Source: Danxiaibacter sp048498555
GTDB lineage: Bacteria > Bacteroidota > Bacteroidia > Chitinophagales > Chitinophagaceae
Direction of reading: 5' to 3'
Length of the DNA stretch: 64,000 nt
Assembly: GCA_048498555.1 (NCBI GenBank)
Contig: JBEHXT010000010.1
Coordinates: 166,331 to 230,330 of the forward strand
Under the pieces are notes generated by a model. That model saw nothing but the letters and a program-made list of their open reading frames with translations. It did no database searches and had not been told where the DNA came from. Each line of letters begins with the position of its first letter. The stretch's first letter is position 1. Position numbers and translations under genes: made by a program. Shown here in pieces: positions 9,557-18,576 of the stretch.

Positions 9557-11470
9557 ATGAAATATCTGATTGTACTGCTAGGGATATTGATGTCAATGAC
9601 AAGTATTGCCGCATATACTGAACGTAACCTGCTACAAACAGAAGCAAGTGAACAGCAACTGAAATCGTACATACTCCCAACAGAGCAATGGATCAAATAC
9701 CCGGCATATAATAACCGCGATGGGTGGGACAAGCTAACGGGTAACTTTAAAAGCAGGATTATACAGGATGGCGAATCTTATCTGGCTTATGAGTGGAAGG
9801 TGGTTAAAGCTACAGACTATCTTGAGTACGAACGCAGTGGAAGCCGCGTTATAATGGAAACACCTTTTAATGCCAACAATACCGCGCTCAGCCGGCTTGT
9901 ATATGCTGAACTGGCGGAAGGAAAAGGACGCTTTATGGAACAGATCATCAACGGTGTGTGGCACTCCTGCGAAATGTCATCCTGGGTATTATCGGCACAC
10001 CTCCCCGCGCAGAAAAGTAAACGATCTCTTCCCGATTACAATGAAGAGATCATTGATCTTGGTTCCGGGCAACTCGGATCGTTGTTGTCATGGACCTGGT
10101 ATTTTTTGCATAATGAAATGGATAAGACAGATACTGTTATCGCATCAAAACTGCGCAAAAATATCAGTGAAAGAATATTGATCCCTTATATGGCACGCAG
10201 CGACTACTGGTGGCAGGCATTGAATTATACGCCAGGTATGTTGGTGAATAACTGGAACCCCTGGTGTAATTCCAATGTATTGATCTGTTTTCTGCTGACG
10301 GAAGATGATGGAAACAAACGCACGGCGGCTGTTTACAAGACCATGAAAAGCGTAGACAAATTCATTAATTATGTAAACGAAGATGGCGCCTGTGAAGAAG
10401 GCCCATCCTACTGGGGGCATGCTGCGGGTAAATTGTATGACTATTTGCAGATCTTATACAATGTTACAGGCGGCAAACTGAATGTATTCAGCAAACCCAT
10501 GATAAAAAATATGGGAGAATATATTGCTAACAGCTATGTTGGAAATGGCTGGGTAGTAAATTTCGCGGATGCTTCAGCAAAAGGCGGAGGTGACGTGGGG
10601 CTGATCTTCAGATATGGTGAAGCTGTTAACAGCAATACAATGCAACAATTCGCAGCGTACCTGCAAGAGCGCAATGCGCTTGAAACGGGTGTTGGAATTG
10701 ACTTTTTCAGGACTATTGAAAACTGGAGCTGCGCTTCAAGGTTATCGAAAACGAGCCCCGCACTCCCTTCAGATAAATACACATGGTATCCACAAACTCA
10801 ATTCTGTTATATGAAAGATGGCCAAGGCTTATTCCTTGCGGCAAAGGGGGGCTACAACAACGAGAGCCATAACCACAATGATGTAGGCACTTTTTCATTG
10901 TACCTGAATTCAACGCCGATGTTCGTTGATGCTGGCGTGGGAACATACACGCGCCAAACCTTCAGCAGCGAGCGCTATACCATCTGGACGATGCAAAGCA
11001 ATTACCACAATCTGCCCATGATCAATGGAAAGCCGGAACAATACGGAGCTAAATATCGCGCTAAAGACGTTCAATTTGATAACCGGCTCATGCATCTCTC
11101 AATGGACATTAGCGGTGCATATACGGAAGATGCTGCGGTAAAAAGCTGGAAACGAACCTACGATCTTTCGAACAGTACACTCACCATAGAAGATGCATTT
11201 ACACTAACAGAAGCCAAACAAGCAAACCAGGAAAACTTTCTTACATGGGCAAAACCCGACATCACAAAACCAGGAACTGTAATACTGGAAAAAGAAGGGC
11301 AAAAACTGCAACTGACATACGATCCCGCACAGTTTATTCCTTCTATTGAGGATATTCCCCAAACTGACCAACGCCTCTCCAACGTTTGGGGCGAACATCT
11401 CTACAGGCTTACACTAACGGCCAGGAAAATGCAGGTAAAGGGAAAGTACAAGTTTGTGATAAAGCCGTAG
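9557..11470 (+). CDS. heparinase II/III family polysaccharide lyase
   Basis: Exported enzyme of the heparinase II/III superfamily, which cleaves acidic polysaccharides by beta-elimination. From the ATG at 9557 it has 637 residues; a first ATG at 9530 adds nine. The signal peptide reads MKYLIVLLGILMSM...IAA. An alpha-helical toroid occupies roughly residues 40-370 (YWWQALNY, NNWNPWCNSN, EEGPSYWGHA). The C-terminal beta-sandwich has the family core NNESHNHNDVGTF and SNYHNLPMINGK, with the conserved histidines. There is no SusCD pair or sulfatase beside it, so the natural glycan is unknown. A terminator follows at 11515. Confidence 0.87.
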   Translation: MKYLIVLLGILMSMTSIAAYTERNLLQTEASEQQLKSYILPTEQWIKYPAYNNRDGWDKLTGNFKSRIIQDGESYLAYEWKVVKATDYLEYERSGSRVIMETPFNANNTALSRLVYAELAEGKGRFMEQIINGVWHSCEMSSWVLSAHLPAQKSKRSLPDYNEEIIDLGSGQLGSLLSWTWYFLHNEMDKTDTVIASKLRKNISERILIPYMARSDYWWQALNYTPGMLVNNWNPWCNSNVLICFLLTEDDGNKRTAAVYKTMKSVDKFINYVNEDGACEEGPSYWGHAAGKLYDYLQILYNVTGGKLNVFSKPMIKNMGEYIANSYVGNGWVVNFADASAKGGGDVGLIFRYGEAVNSNTMQQFAAYLQERNALETGVGIDFFRTIENWSCASRLSKTSPALPSDKYTWYPQTQFCYMKDGQGLFLAAKGGYNNESHNHNDVGTFSLYLNSTPMFVDAGVGTYTRQTFSSERYTIWTMQSNYHNLPMINGKPEQYGAKYRAKDVQFDNRLMHLSMDISGAYTEDAAVKSWKRTYDLSNSTLTIEDAFTLTEAKQANQENFLTWAKPDITKPGTVILEKEGQKLQLTYDPAQFIPSIEDIPQTDQRLSNVWGEHLYRLTLTARKMQVKGKYKFVIKP

Positions 11471-11514
11471 ACATATAAGAATCCCGCACTTTAATTGATG
11501 CAACCAGCAAAAAG

Positions 11515-11560
11515 AAAGAGTGGCAAAATGAAGATCATCTTACCACTCTTTTTATTTCTT
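11515..11560 (+). terminator. terminator between lyase gene and lgt
   Basis: AAAGAGTGG (11515-11523) pairs with CCACTCTTT (11543-11551) and is followed by TTATTTCTTTT. It lies in a convergent gap. Confidence 0.75.
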
Positions 11561-11584
11561 TTATGTCTTACAGTTATATAGTTC

Positions 11585-12865
11585 TTACGCTTTTGCTGTC
11601 TTCTTAAACTTCGGGGCGAAATAATACAGCGCCACACCAGCAATAACAAGTAACGTAGAAATGATTTCCGCCTGCGTTGGATGGAAACCAAAGATGCTAT
11701 AACGTGAGTTTACGCGGATCTTTTCTATAAAGAACCTTTCAACACCATTCATGATAAGGTAAATAGCAAACAGCCTTCCAGGAATGCTGATCCTTTTCCT
11801 GATCGCCCATAAAGCCCAAAACAATAAAAGGCAGACGATGATTTCGTAAAGTGGTGTTGGAAATACAGGCAAAGGAAGATGATTACAATATTCACCCCAC
11901 GTGCAACCGGGAATGGGAATTCCTTCACTGTTCACATTATGAGGGTATGTATACGCAACAAACCAATCAGGCAAAATAGACGCTTTAAAAGTAGCGTGAT
12001 GCAAGTTTTCCACTGGTCCATATTGTGAATAGAAGTTGGCATTTGTAGCAGCTATTTGTTTCACTTGCTCAACACTTGTTGCAGGCAATATTGCACCATT
12101 GGCATCGCTTATATAAGCGCTGTTGACAATTCCCCAATCGCCATCTCCTGCAACCTGGCAACCAACTCGCCCCAATCCGTATGAAACCATTAACGAAGGC
12201 GCAGCGGCATCACATACATTGATAAATGAGATTTTATGTTTTCTAAAATACCAGTATAAAGCAAGTGTAGCACAGATTAAACCACCATAAAAAGTAAGGC
12301 CGCTTGGCGAAAGCAAATTACCAACGGGGTCTTGCACAAACCTATCCCAGTTCTCAAAATTGTCAAACAACTTGGCGCCGAAAAAGCCTGCCGCTGCCGC
12401 AATAATCACCACATCTCCCACCCTATCGCTTGGCCAAATTCTCACAGTTCTTGTTTCTGGCTGTTTAAGCTTAACCTTGTTCTTTTCATACCATTTCAGG
12501 CCCATAAAAAAAAGTCCGCACAAAATTCCTGCGGGCCAACTTCCTTGTTTGGAAAAGATAAAAACCTGCGGATTATTTAGTGCGTTCTCCACTAAAAACA
12601 CGCCCAATATTTTAAAGCCCAATGTAAATCCGAGAAAGAAGTTAAGCGCCAGCTCCTGCGTGCTTGCTGGTTTGCCGATTGTTAGCTGTGTTTCCTCATA
12701 AGTAAATATCCCCTGCGCCTGTTTTCTGCGAAGCTCCTTGATTAGGAAATAAGCAGCCGCTAGAAATGCCATGGCGACAAAGAAGCCAAAGGAGTTCACA
12801 ATCTTTAATGGCGGGATGCTAACTCCAAACAATTCTTTAAACAGGTAATATAAATTGGGATACAT
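11585..12865 (-). CDS. lgt: prolipoprotein diacylglyceryl transferase
   Basis: Inner-membrane enzyme that moves diacylglycerol from phosphatidylglycerol to the lipobox cysteine of prolipoproteins, the first step of lipoprotein maturation. Seven or so membrane segments are visible. The central signature SYGLGRVGCQVAGDGDWG carries the essential Arg and Gly residues, and the C-terminal part reads NGVERFFIEKIRVN. At 426 residues it is well above the 260-300 typical of Proteobacteria; extra loops at about residues 95-150 and 230-290 account for this and are usual in Bacteroidota. The many lipoproteins of this window (SusD, FGE-like, others) would be clients. Confidence 0.93.
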   Translation of the reverse strand: MYPNLYYLFKELFGVSIPPLKIVNSFGFFVAMAFLAAAYFLIKELRRKQAQGIFTYEETQLTIGKPASTQELALNFFLGFTLGFKILGVFLVENALNNPQVFIFSKQGSWPAGILCGLFFMGLKWYEKNKVKLKQPETRTVRIWPSDRVGDVVIIAAAAGFFGAKLFDNFENWDRFVQDPVGNLLSPSGLTFYGGLICATLALYWYFRKHKISFINVCDAAAPSLMVSYGLGRVGCQVAGDGDWGIVNSAYISDANGAILPATSVEQVKQIAATNANFYSQYGPVENLHHATFKASILPDWFVAYTYPHNVNSEGIPIPGCTWGEYCNHLPLPVFPTPLYEIIVCLLLFWALWAIRKRISIPGRLFAIYLIMNGVERFFIEKIRVNSRYSIFGFHPTQAEIISTLLVIAGVALYYFAPKFKKTAKA

Positions 12866-12913
12866 GTATGCTGTTGATGTTGAGTTTGCAATGATAGGGA
12901 AAAATAGCGGGAC

Positions 12914-13063
12914 TTATAAGTTATAAGTGGTACGTTATACGTTGTACGTAAATCAATTCGAAACAATTCAAAGTATATTCATTTGTATTTATCACATGAA
13001 GCATGAAGCCATCCTTCGCGACGATAAACGTAAAACGTACCACTTATAACGTAAAACCCTTAA
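12914..13063. repeat. inverted pair of heptad arrays
   Basis: Forward arm 12914-12948: two copies of TTATAAG, then TGGTACG, TTATACG and TTGTACG in one phase. Reverse arm 13022-13063: CGATAAA, CGTAAAA, CGTACCA, CTTATAA, CGTAAAA, CCCTTAA. The arms are complementary in type and are separated by about 70 bases. Confidence 0.85.
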
Positions 13064-13072
13064 CCTATTGCA

Positions 13073-13109
13073 CAAAAAAAGACACCCCCCCAGGAATGAG
13101 GAGGTGGTA
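13073..13109 (-). terminator. terminator after bacilliredoxin gene
   Basis: On the minus strand CACCTCC pairs with GGGGGTG (one G-U pair), followed by TCTTTTTTT. It lies 50 bases after the stop codon. Confidence 0.65.
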
Positions 13110-13160
13110 TTTACTAACCCATCCATTGAACAAAGCTGCTCGCATGGATATCTTTAGCTG

Positions 13161-13574
13161 CTAACAATATTCTTCGAAAGCAGCGATTAAATTTTTTGCT
13201 ATTACCTGGGCAGGGCGGCCTTCAATCTGATGGCGCTCTACCATATGTACCAGGTTGCCGTCTTTAAACAACGCGATAGCTGGTGAAGACGGTGGGTAAG
13301 GTAATAAATGTTCTCTAACTTTATTAACTGCGGCAATATCAAAACCCGCAAATACTGTTGTTAATTTATCAGGACGCTTTGCACTGTTATGAACTGCCAT
13401 CACCACACCTGGCCTTGCAGCACCTGCAGCACATCCACATACCGAATTGATCATAACTAAAGTAGTTCCTTCCTTTCCAAGTGTTTCATCAACCTCAGTA
13501 GCGGTAAGTAACTCATCAAAGCCATTATCTGTTAATTCAGCCTTCATTGGCATCACTATTTCTGCTGGATACAT
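13161..13574 (-). CDS. BrxA/BrxB family bacilliredoxin
   Basis: 137-residue thioredoxin-fold protein of the YphP/YqiW type. The CGC motif (Cys46, Cys48 in SVCGCAAG) replaces the usual CxxC. Also visible are the GARPGVV segment and PPSSPAIALFKDG, whose cis-Pro region closes the active site. In Bacillus such proteins remove bacillithiol from S-thiolated proteins; many Bacteroidota make bacillithiol, so the same role is likely but not proven here. It is divergent from the small heat-shock gene, and the shared region contains an inverted repeat that could link both to stress. Confidence 0.88.
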   Translation of the reverse strand: MYPAEIVMPMKAELTDNGFDELLTATEVDETLGKEGTTLVMINSVCGCAAGAARPGVVMAVHNSAKRPDKLTTVFAGFDIAAVNKVREHLLPYPPSSPAIALFKDGNLVHMVERHQIEGRPAQVIAKNLIAAFEEYC

Positions 13575-13655
13575 TTCTTCTGTCCTCCGTTTTTCTGTTT
13601 AGAATACAAAAATAGGAGAAAACTTTTAATGCTTAACAGGATAAAATAAAGACTT

Positions 13656-13693
13656 TTTGTCATAAAATAATGACAAATATGGACACTTTGTCA
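13656..13693. promoter_or_regulatory. TTTGTCA inverted repeat, possible shared operator
   Basis: TTTGTCAT (13656-13663) and ATGACAAA (13670-13677) form an 8-bp perfect inverted repeat with a 6-base gap, and TTTGTCA recurs at 13687-13693. It lies between the divergent bacilliredoxin and Hsp20 genes. Confidence 0.4.
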
Positions 13694-13811
13694 CTTAACA
13701 CAAAATAAACTGACGAAAATACCCCTTTAGGGCCTGATTTAGCCAATGGTACACATTTTGAAAATCTATTTACATCGATCAAAAATTGAAAAAACGTAAA
13801 AACAAATAACT

Positions 13812-14234
13812 ATGACACTGGTAAAACGTAACTACAGAACTTTCGACAACTTGTTTGAAGAATTATTTAACAACGTTCCCGCAGCATGGGGTAAAGAAGC
13901 AGGTTTAAATGTTCCTCCGGTAAATATTCATGAAAATGAAGAAGCATACCATTTGGAATTATCGGCTCCGGGCCTTGCAAAAGAAGATTTTAAGATTAAC
14001 CTTGAAAAAGGTTTATTGACTATCAGTTTTGAAAAGAAAAATGAAGCCGAAAACAAAGAATACAAAACACATCGCCGTGAATTTTCTGTAACAAGCTTTA
14101 AGCGCAGCTTTACAGTTGATGACAAAGTAAACGCAGAAGGTATTCAGGCAAAATACGATAATGGTGTGCTTAAACTTTTCTTACCCAAGAAAGAAGAAGT
14201 AAAGGCATTACCTAAAGAAATAACTATACAATAA
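13812..14234 (+). CDS. small heat-shock protein, Hsp20/alpha-crystallin family
   Basis: 140-residue cytoplasmic holdase chaperone. The alpha-crystallin domain spans about residues 36-128, with the typical strands NIHENEEAYHLELSAPG and the closing A-x-x-x-N-G-V-L motif (AKYDNGVLKLFLPKK). The short N-terminal arm (NLFEELFNN) and C-terminal tail support oligomers. No ATP site is expected or seen. It has its own terminator at 14266 and an inverted repeat upstream that could be a stress operator. Confidence 0.94.
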   Translation: MTLVKRNYRTFDNLFEELFNNVPAAWGKEAGLNVPPVNIHENEEAYHLELSAPGLAKEDFKINLEKGLLTISFEKKNEAENKEYKTHRREFSVTSFKRSFTVDDKVNAEGIQAKYDNGVLKLFLPKKEEVKALPKEITIQ

Positions 14235-14265
14235 TTTTCATAAGCAGTTGGTTTTGGTTTAGAGT

Positions 14266-14294
14266 GTCCCGCATATCAATGCGGGACTTTTTTT
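14266..14294 (+). terminator. terminator after Hsp20 gene
   Basis: GTCCCGCAT (14266-14274), loop ATCA, ATGCGGGAC (14279-14287), then seven T. Confidence 0.9.
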
Positions 14295-14351
14295 ATAGTA
14301 ATTACCGTCGAGACAATTTAATTTGTATCATGCACTCAAAACACGATCGTT

Positions 14352-15236
14352 ATGCGTTATTCGATCAATAAAAAGCTGTTGAATTTTCTTTTCACCAGCA
14401 TCATCACATTTATTTTTTGCAATGCATCAACTGCTCAAACGACAACATATTCGTCTTTATTGTGGGAAGTAAGCGGCAATGGTTTGCAACAACCCTCCTA
14501 TCTGTATGGCACATTCCATCTTGTATGCCCTGAAGACCTTGTTATCTCACCTGTAATCTCCGGCAAAATACAGTCATCGAAAAAGCTATTTCTTGAAATG
14601 GATATGGATGACCCATCCGTTATGATTAAAGTGCAGCAGGGTATGATGCTGACCGACTCTTCATGGAAAGACCTTCTTTCTGAAAAAGAATATAACGCAC
14701 TGGCTGATAGTTTTCAGAAGATCACACAAATGCCGATTGCCATGATGACGCGCATAAAGCCGTTTGCGTTAGTCTCCATTATTACAATGGGAATTATGAA
14801 ATGCCCGATGGCGAGTTGGGACCTGGCGCTTGCACAAAAAGCCAAAGACAACAACATTGAAATTAAAGGACTGGAATCACCAGAACGAGAGCTTGAAGCC
14901 ATCAACACAATTAGCCTGAAGGATCAAACCGATATGCTAAAAGACATGCTGCTGAATGCAGACTCCTGCAAAAAGGCGATGGACAAAATGATGGACATGT
15001 ATAAACGGAGAGACTTAAAAGGACTTACCGAAGAAATCAAAAACGACAAAAGCTATGATTTACTGGAGGATGAACTGCTGGACAAACGCAATTCAGAATG
15101 GACACCTGCTATTGAAAAACAAATAAAAGCAGAACCCACATTCTTCGCATTTGGAGCAGCGCATTTAGTAGGCGACAGAGGCATAATAAGTTTGCTGCGA
15201 AAAAATGGATATGTTGTTAAACCGGTGAAGTATTAA
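14352..15236 (+). CDS. TraB/GumN family protein
   Basis: 294-residue exported protein. The signal peptide is about residues 1-29 (FCNASTAQ). The TraB/GumN fold is shown by SLLWEVSGNG, the YLYGTFHL box with its conserved GT-H and the closing FAFGAAHLVGDRGII with GAxH. These two boxes resemble the metal-binding GX2H and GXXXH sites of the TIKI/EreA-type hydrolases, so a metalloprotease-like activity is possible but unproved. It is not obviously part of an operon. Start at the ATG 14352 fits the signal peptide. Confidence 0.85.
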   Translation: MRYSINKKLLNFLFTSIITFIFCNASTAQTTTYSSLLWEVSGNGLQQPSYLYGTFHLVCPEDLVISPVISGKIQSSKKLFLEMDMDDPSVMIKVQQGMMLTDSSWKDLLSEKEYNALADSFQKITQMPIAMMTRIKPFALVSIITMGIMKCPMASWDLALAQKAKDNNIEIKGLESPERELEAINTISLKDQTDMLKDMLLNADSCKKAMDKMMDMYKRRDLKGLTEEIKNDKSYDLLEDELLDKRNSEWTPAIEKQIKAEPTFFAFGAAHLVGDRGIISLLRKNGYVVKPVKY

Positions 15237-15383
15237 GGCAGAACGCTGAAAACCAGCTTCACGCAAGATGTTTTTTTTGTTTAACGCGGCGATCGCAAAG
15301 AAACAGCACTGCGACGGCCTTACACTTTCTCTACAAGCTCGATTGCTTTGGCCAAAATATCATTCGTAGTTTCAAAAAAACGT

Positions 15384-15418
15384 CGTAGTCCGTTGTGCCG
15401 TATGTGCCTCCGTGGTTC
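15384..15418. repeat. heptad array, 5 units, starts in a stop codon
   Basis: Read on the minus strand from the TGA at 15417-15419, the units GAACCAC, GGAGGCA, CATACGG, CACAACG and GACTACG follow in one phase. It is the CACGGAG-type variant of the family. Confidence 0.65.
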
Positions 15419-16541
15419 AAATCATTTTGCGCGAAATATCTTTTGCTATCTTTTTTGCATCTGATGCTATTTCGTGAATTTGACCTGTTGGTCCAACCCA
15501 AAAGCCACAGAAATACAGTCCATCCTTTCCAAAATATTTCTGATAGCTCGCAGGTAATCTTAAATCTTCAAAACGGCTTTCGTCAACTTCCAGAATTTCT
15601 CCATAATCGCGGTAATAACCGATAGCGGCAATGATGGCATCAAATGGTTTAGATGCGCCATCAGAAAAATAAACTGCACTCCCATCAATGCTGACAATAT
15701 CGCCGTAAATTTTTATATGCCCTTCACGAATGTGTTTTATCGTACCAATATCCAATACCGGTGTAGTGCCATTCTTTTGAATTTGCTCGAAGGGGCCATA
15801 CTGCATCTTCGTCAATCCCAGCTTACTAATATCACCAACCAACAATCGCCTTAATGGAGCAGTAAGTATGTCTGCTACTTTAGGCGGAAACAGATTCATC
15901 ACCTGGCTTATTTCAAGAATAGGAATACCCAAAATATCGCGTGAGACAATATTTACCGGCGAACGCACAGCCATTGAAGGTTTTGCTCCTTGTTCATATA
16001 AATCAATAGCGATTTCGCAAGCAGAATTACCGAAGCCAACCACCAACACTTCCTGCCCTTTAAATTCAGCACCGCTACAATATTCATAGCTATGCAAAAT
16101 CTTTCCCGGAAAAGTATTCATACCAGTGAAGCCTGGCGCTTTTGGGCAGCCAAATGCACCAGTCGCCATAACGACATACCTGGAGGCAAAAGTTTCACTA
16201 TCAGTTTCCGTTATCCACCAACCGCCTTCTCTTCTTATACGTCGTGCTGTTGTATTCAATAGCGGATCGAGATTAAAATAGCTGCAATATTCTTCCAGGT
16301 ATTCTATAACATCCAGCCTGCCAGGATACCGGGGAACACGCTTATCAAACTTTTTATAGGGCAGATTTGAAACTCTTTTATTTGTATGCAGATGAAGACG
16401 GAGATAATGGTTGCGCCACGGAGAAGCAATTTGCGATTCTTTCTCAATAAGAAAATAGTCGACACCCTTCCTTTGTAAGCATGCCGCTGAAGCAAGACCG
16501 GAAATACTTGCTCCGACAATAAGTGTTGTCGCCTGTTTCAT
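15417..16541 (-). CDS. flavin-containing monooxygenase-like oxidoreductase
   Basis: 374 residues with two dinucleotide folds: FAD site GASISGLASA at residues 9-18 and NADPH site VVGFGNSACEIA near residue 170. Between them lies FPGKILHSYEY, a variant of the FMO fingerprint FxGxxxHxxxY. This is the layout of class B flavin monooxygenases, close to the YUCCA-like branch that oxidises indole-3-pyruvate in plants. The substrate here is unknown. The last residues run into a heptad repeat that supplies the stop codon. It stands alone between a TraB-like gene and a 300-base gap. Confidence 0.85.
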   Translation of the reverse strand: MKQATTLIVGASISGLASAACLQRKGVDYFLIEKESQIASPWRNHYLRLHLHTNKRVSNLPYKKFDKRVPRYPGRLDVIEYLEEYCSYFNLDPLLNTTARRIRREGGWWITETDSETFASRYVVMATGAFGCPKAPGFTGMNTFPGKILHSYEYCSGAEFKGQEVLVVGFGNSACEIAIDLYEQGAKPSMAVRSPVNIVSRDILGIPILEISQVMNLFPPKVADILTAPLRRLLVGDISKLGLTKMQYGPFEQIQKNGTTPVLDIGTIKHIREGHIKIYGDIVSIDGSAVYFSDGASKPFDAIIAAIGYYRDYGEILEVDESRFEDLRLPASYQKYFGKDGLYFCGFWVGPTGQIHEIASDAKKIAKDISRKMI

Positions 16542-16849
16542 TACAACTGAACTTATTAAAATTGAGGGCTACGTTCAGCCCACTGTCAGAACTAAATTTA
16601 AAACTAAAAGTTCATTGTTTATTTAAGCGGCTAACCAGGATGCTGAAATGTATATTTCAACTTAGGCAGCATCGGGTATTTAGTAAAATTACTTTTTCAG
16701 GAAAGCAGTTATACGGCTATTAAATCAGATGGCACAGAAAAACCATGTACCAATAGCGATGCAGGATCATCAACACGACCCGCAATTTCGTAATGTATAA
16801 TAGATTATCTGAATTTATTGATGTTGGCAGACCTTCTACAAACTTATTT
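16542..16849. other. intergenic, no recognised content
   Basis: A gap of 308 bases between two minus-strand genes. I see no gene, repeat array or strong hairpin here. Confidence 0.5.
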
Positions 16850-17338
16850 CTACCTGATTATTTTAAACTGGTCATTCAATACAGCTTTAGCGTGGCTGTC
16901 TAACAATGAGTTTACGCCTAACACTATATTTGACAAAATTTTCTCGTGTCTAATCATCATAACGAACCAGTTCAAAACTCCAACACAAAAGAAAAGAACG
17001 GCAACCCAGATCTGTTGTGAAAAAAAACCACCGATAATGGCTGACAGGCAGATAAACCCAATCATGCGATACATATAAAATTTATAAATCAGCCTGGATC
17101 CATTGTTATCGTCGCTTATCGTAAACAAACCGTTGTCGATTGTTCCAATAATATCGCCCCGCCAGCGTATCCTGAAAAAGTTCACATCAAAGCTGACCTG
17201 ATTTCCCTGGATAAAAATATCATCAGCTGTCTTACCATTTATGAAGCCCTGGATATAATTGGTTACCATACCAAGTTCCGAAGCGGCAACATGCCTTTTA
17301 AGCGGCATCGAAAATTCTTTAGAAAAAGGGAAGAGCAT
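16850..17338 (-). CDS. membrane protein, paralogue of next gene
   Basis: 162 residues, not recognised by name. The N-terminal 80 residues are soluble and beta-rich, with the shared core VNFFRIRWR; two adjoining membrane segments follow (about residues 90-130), then a short helical tail. It aligns end to end with the first 155 residues of the upstream neighbour (17493-18509): MLFPFS with MPVPFN, GFINGKTADDIFIQGN with EFINQQTGDDILIDGN, YKFYMYR with YRFLMYR. This supports the ATG at 17338. Tandem duplication is the simple explanation. A cytoplasmic sensor-like domain anchored by a hairpin is plausible; no function is claimed. Confidence 0.75.
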   Translation of the reverse strand: MLFPFSKEFSMPLKRHVAASELGMVTNYIQGFINGKTADDIFIQGNQVSFDVNFFRIRWRGDIIGTIDNGLFTISDDNNGSRLIYKFYMYRMIGFICLSAIIGGFFSQQIWVAVLFFCVGVLNWFVMMIRHEKILSNIVLGVNSLLDSHAKAVLNDQFKIIR

Positions 17339-17492
17339 ATTTGATCTTTTACAAAGTGGAGCAAAAATGTTTTCATAATTATATCAAGGCCATCGCCTTT
17401 TGTTACCTGTCGCACTTCTCGCAAAAAAGAATGCACATAATTGAGCATCATCCAGTTCAATTATTCAGTTTCCATAGCGATTTTTAATCAGC

Positions 17493-18509
17493 CTATTGAA
17501 TTTTAGCAGGCATATGCCTGTACTTAAAAGGATATAATGCTACAAGCCCCAATCCATAAAAAGCAACCCAGGCTCCTGAAAAACCACGGATACTGCTTGC
17601 CTGCTGGAGTTTCAAATCGCTCGGCACAGGAGCTCCGTTTTGAAATGCCTGCATTCCATTTTGCGGCATAATGAAATACAATGTGCTAAACTGAAAGTAA
17701 ATAAAGCCAGCTACTGCAATTACGATAAGTATTACTGGCACTCCCTTGGCTAAAATCTTCACAACTTTCAGGGGACTATTAAGCACCAGCTTATCCTTAA
17801 AAACAGGCATTTTTTTAAGTTCAACTATTGCAAGAAGGTAGATGCCAATTATGCCCAAATGAAGGCCCCAAACTATTGGAAATTTTTCTGAGACATCATT
17901 ATGAAAAACCGACAACACATGAACGGCCAAACTCGCCAGCCAACCTATTAATGCACCGTAAAAAAGCACTATACTCATATTAGAAGAAACAGAAGTCATT
18001 GGCGCTTCAGGTTCAGGTTGCAAAATTTCAACCTCCTTTCTTTCAGGAACAATTTGGTTTTGTAAATCTGGCAGGAGATCAATATTCGATGCGATTTCAT
18101 TAAGCATCTGCCTATGCCTGGCTGCTGTAGCTGTAACAACTATTCCTCCGAAAACGAACAGAAAAAAAAGGCTTATGAAAAATGTATGCATAAAGAAACC
18201 GGCCAAAACGGAAAATGCGCCAAGCATTCCCCAAAAGCGATACATTAAAAATCTGTATTTCAACACAGAAATGTTGCCATCGTTAACAAGCGTAAATACG
18301 CCTTTATCAACAGCGATCATTGCGTTGTGACGCCATCTTATCCTGAAAAAATTTACGCTATAACTAACGGTATTTCCATCAATGAGAATATCGTCGCCGG
18401 TTTGCTGGTTTATAAATTCTTTAATAAAATCCATCGCCGGCGCTATAGCCGGGCCAGACACGCTCTTTCTTAAGGCCCGGGTGTATTGTATATTAAATGG
18501 GACGGGCAT
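17493..18509 (-). CDS. multi-pass membrane protein, longer paralogue
   Basis: 338 residues, not recognised by name. Residues 1-160 repeat the plan of the 162-residue gene downstream: the soluble core VNFFRIRWR, then two membrane segments. A charged linker (VPERKEVEILQPEPE) joins this to a second half with four further predicted membrane segments (about residues 185-210, 220-240, 262-285, 310-330). The two genes are on the same strand, 154 bases apart. The second half has no motif I can name. Downstream of it nothing suggests a pathway. Confidence 0.75.
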   Translation of the reverse strand: MPVPFNIQYTRALRKSVSGPAIAPAMDFIKEFINQQTGDDILIDGNTVSYSVNFFRIRWRHNAMIAVDKGVFTLVNDGNISVLKYRFLMYRFWGMLGAFSVLAGFFMHTFFISLFFLFVFGGIVVTATAARHRQMLNEIASNIDLLPDLQNQIVPERKEVEILQPEPEAPMTSVSSNMSIVLFYGALIGWLASLAVHVLSVFHNDVSEKFPIVWGLHLGIIGIYLLAIVELKKMPVFKDKLVLNSPLKVVKILAKGVPVILIVIAVAGFIYFQFSTLYFIMPQNGMQAFQNGAPVPSDLKLQQASSIRGFSGAWVAFYGLGLVALYPFKYRHMPAKIQ

Positions 18510-18576
18510 ATACTATTTTTTTAACTGGCTCGCAAACCTTCGCAAGCCTTATGTATATCCCTAAAAGACTGTTTTG

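Noticed and set aside
11491..11691. 66-residue reading frame on the minus strand
   Set aside because: It overlaps lgt in another frame and the terminator at 11515; composition is basic and repetitive, with no family match.
13656..13677. Terminator for the bacilliredoxin or Hsp20 gene
   Set aside because: The inverted repeat lies upstream of both genes and has no T-run, so an operator is more likely.
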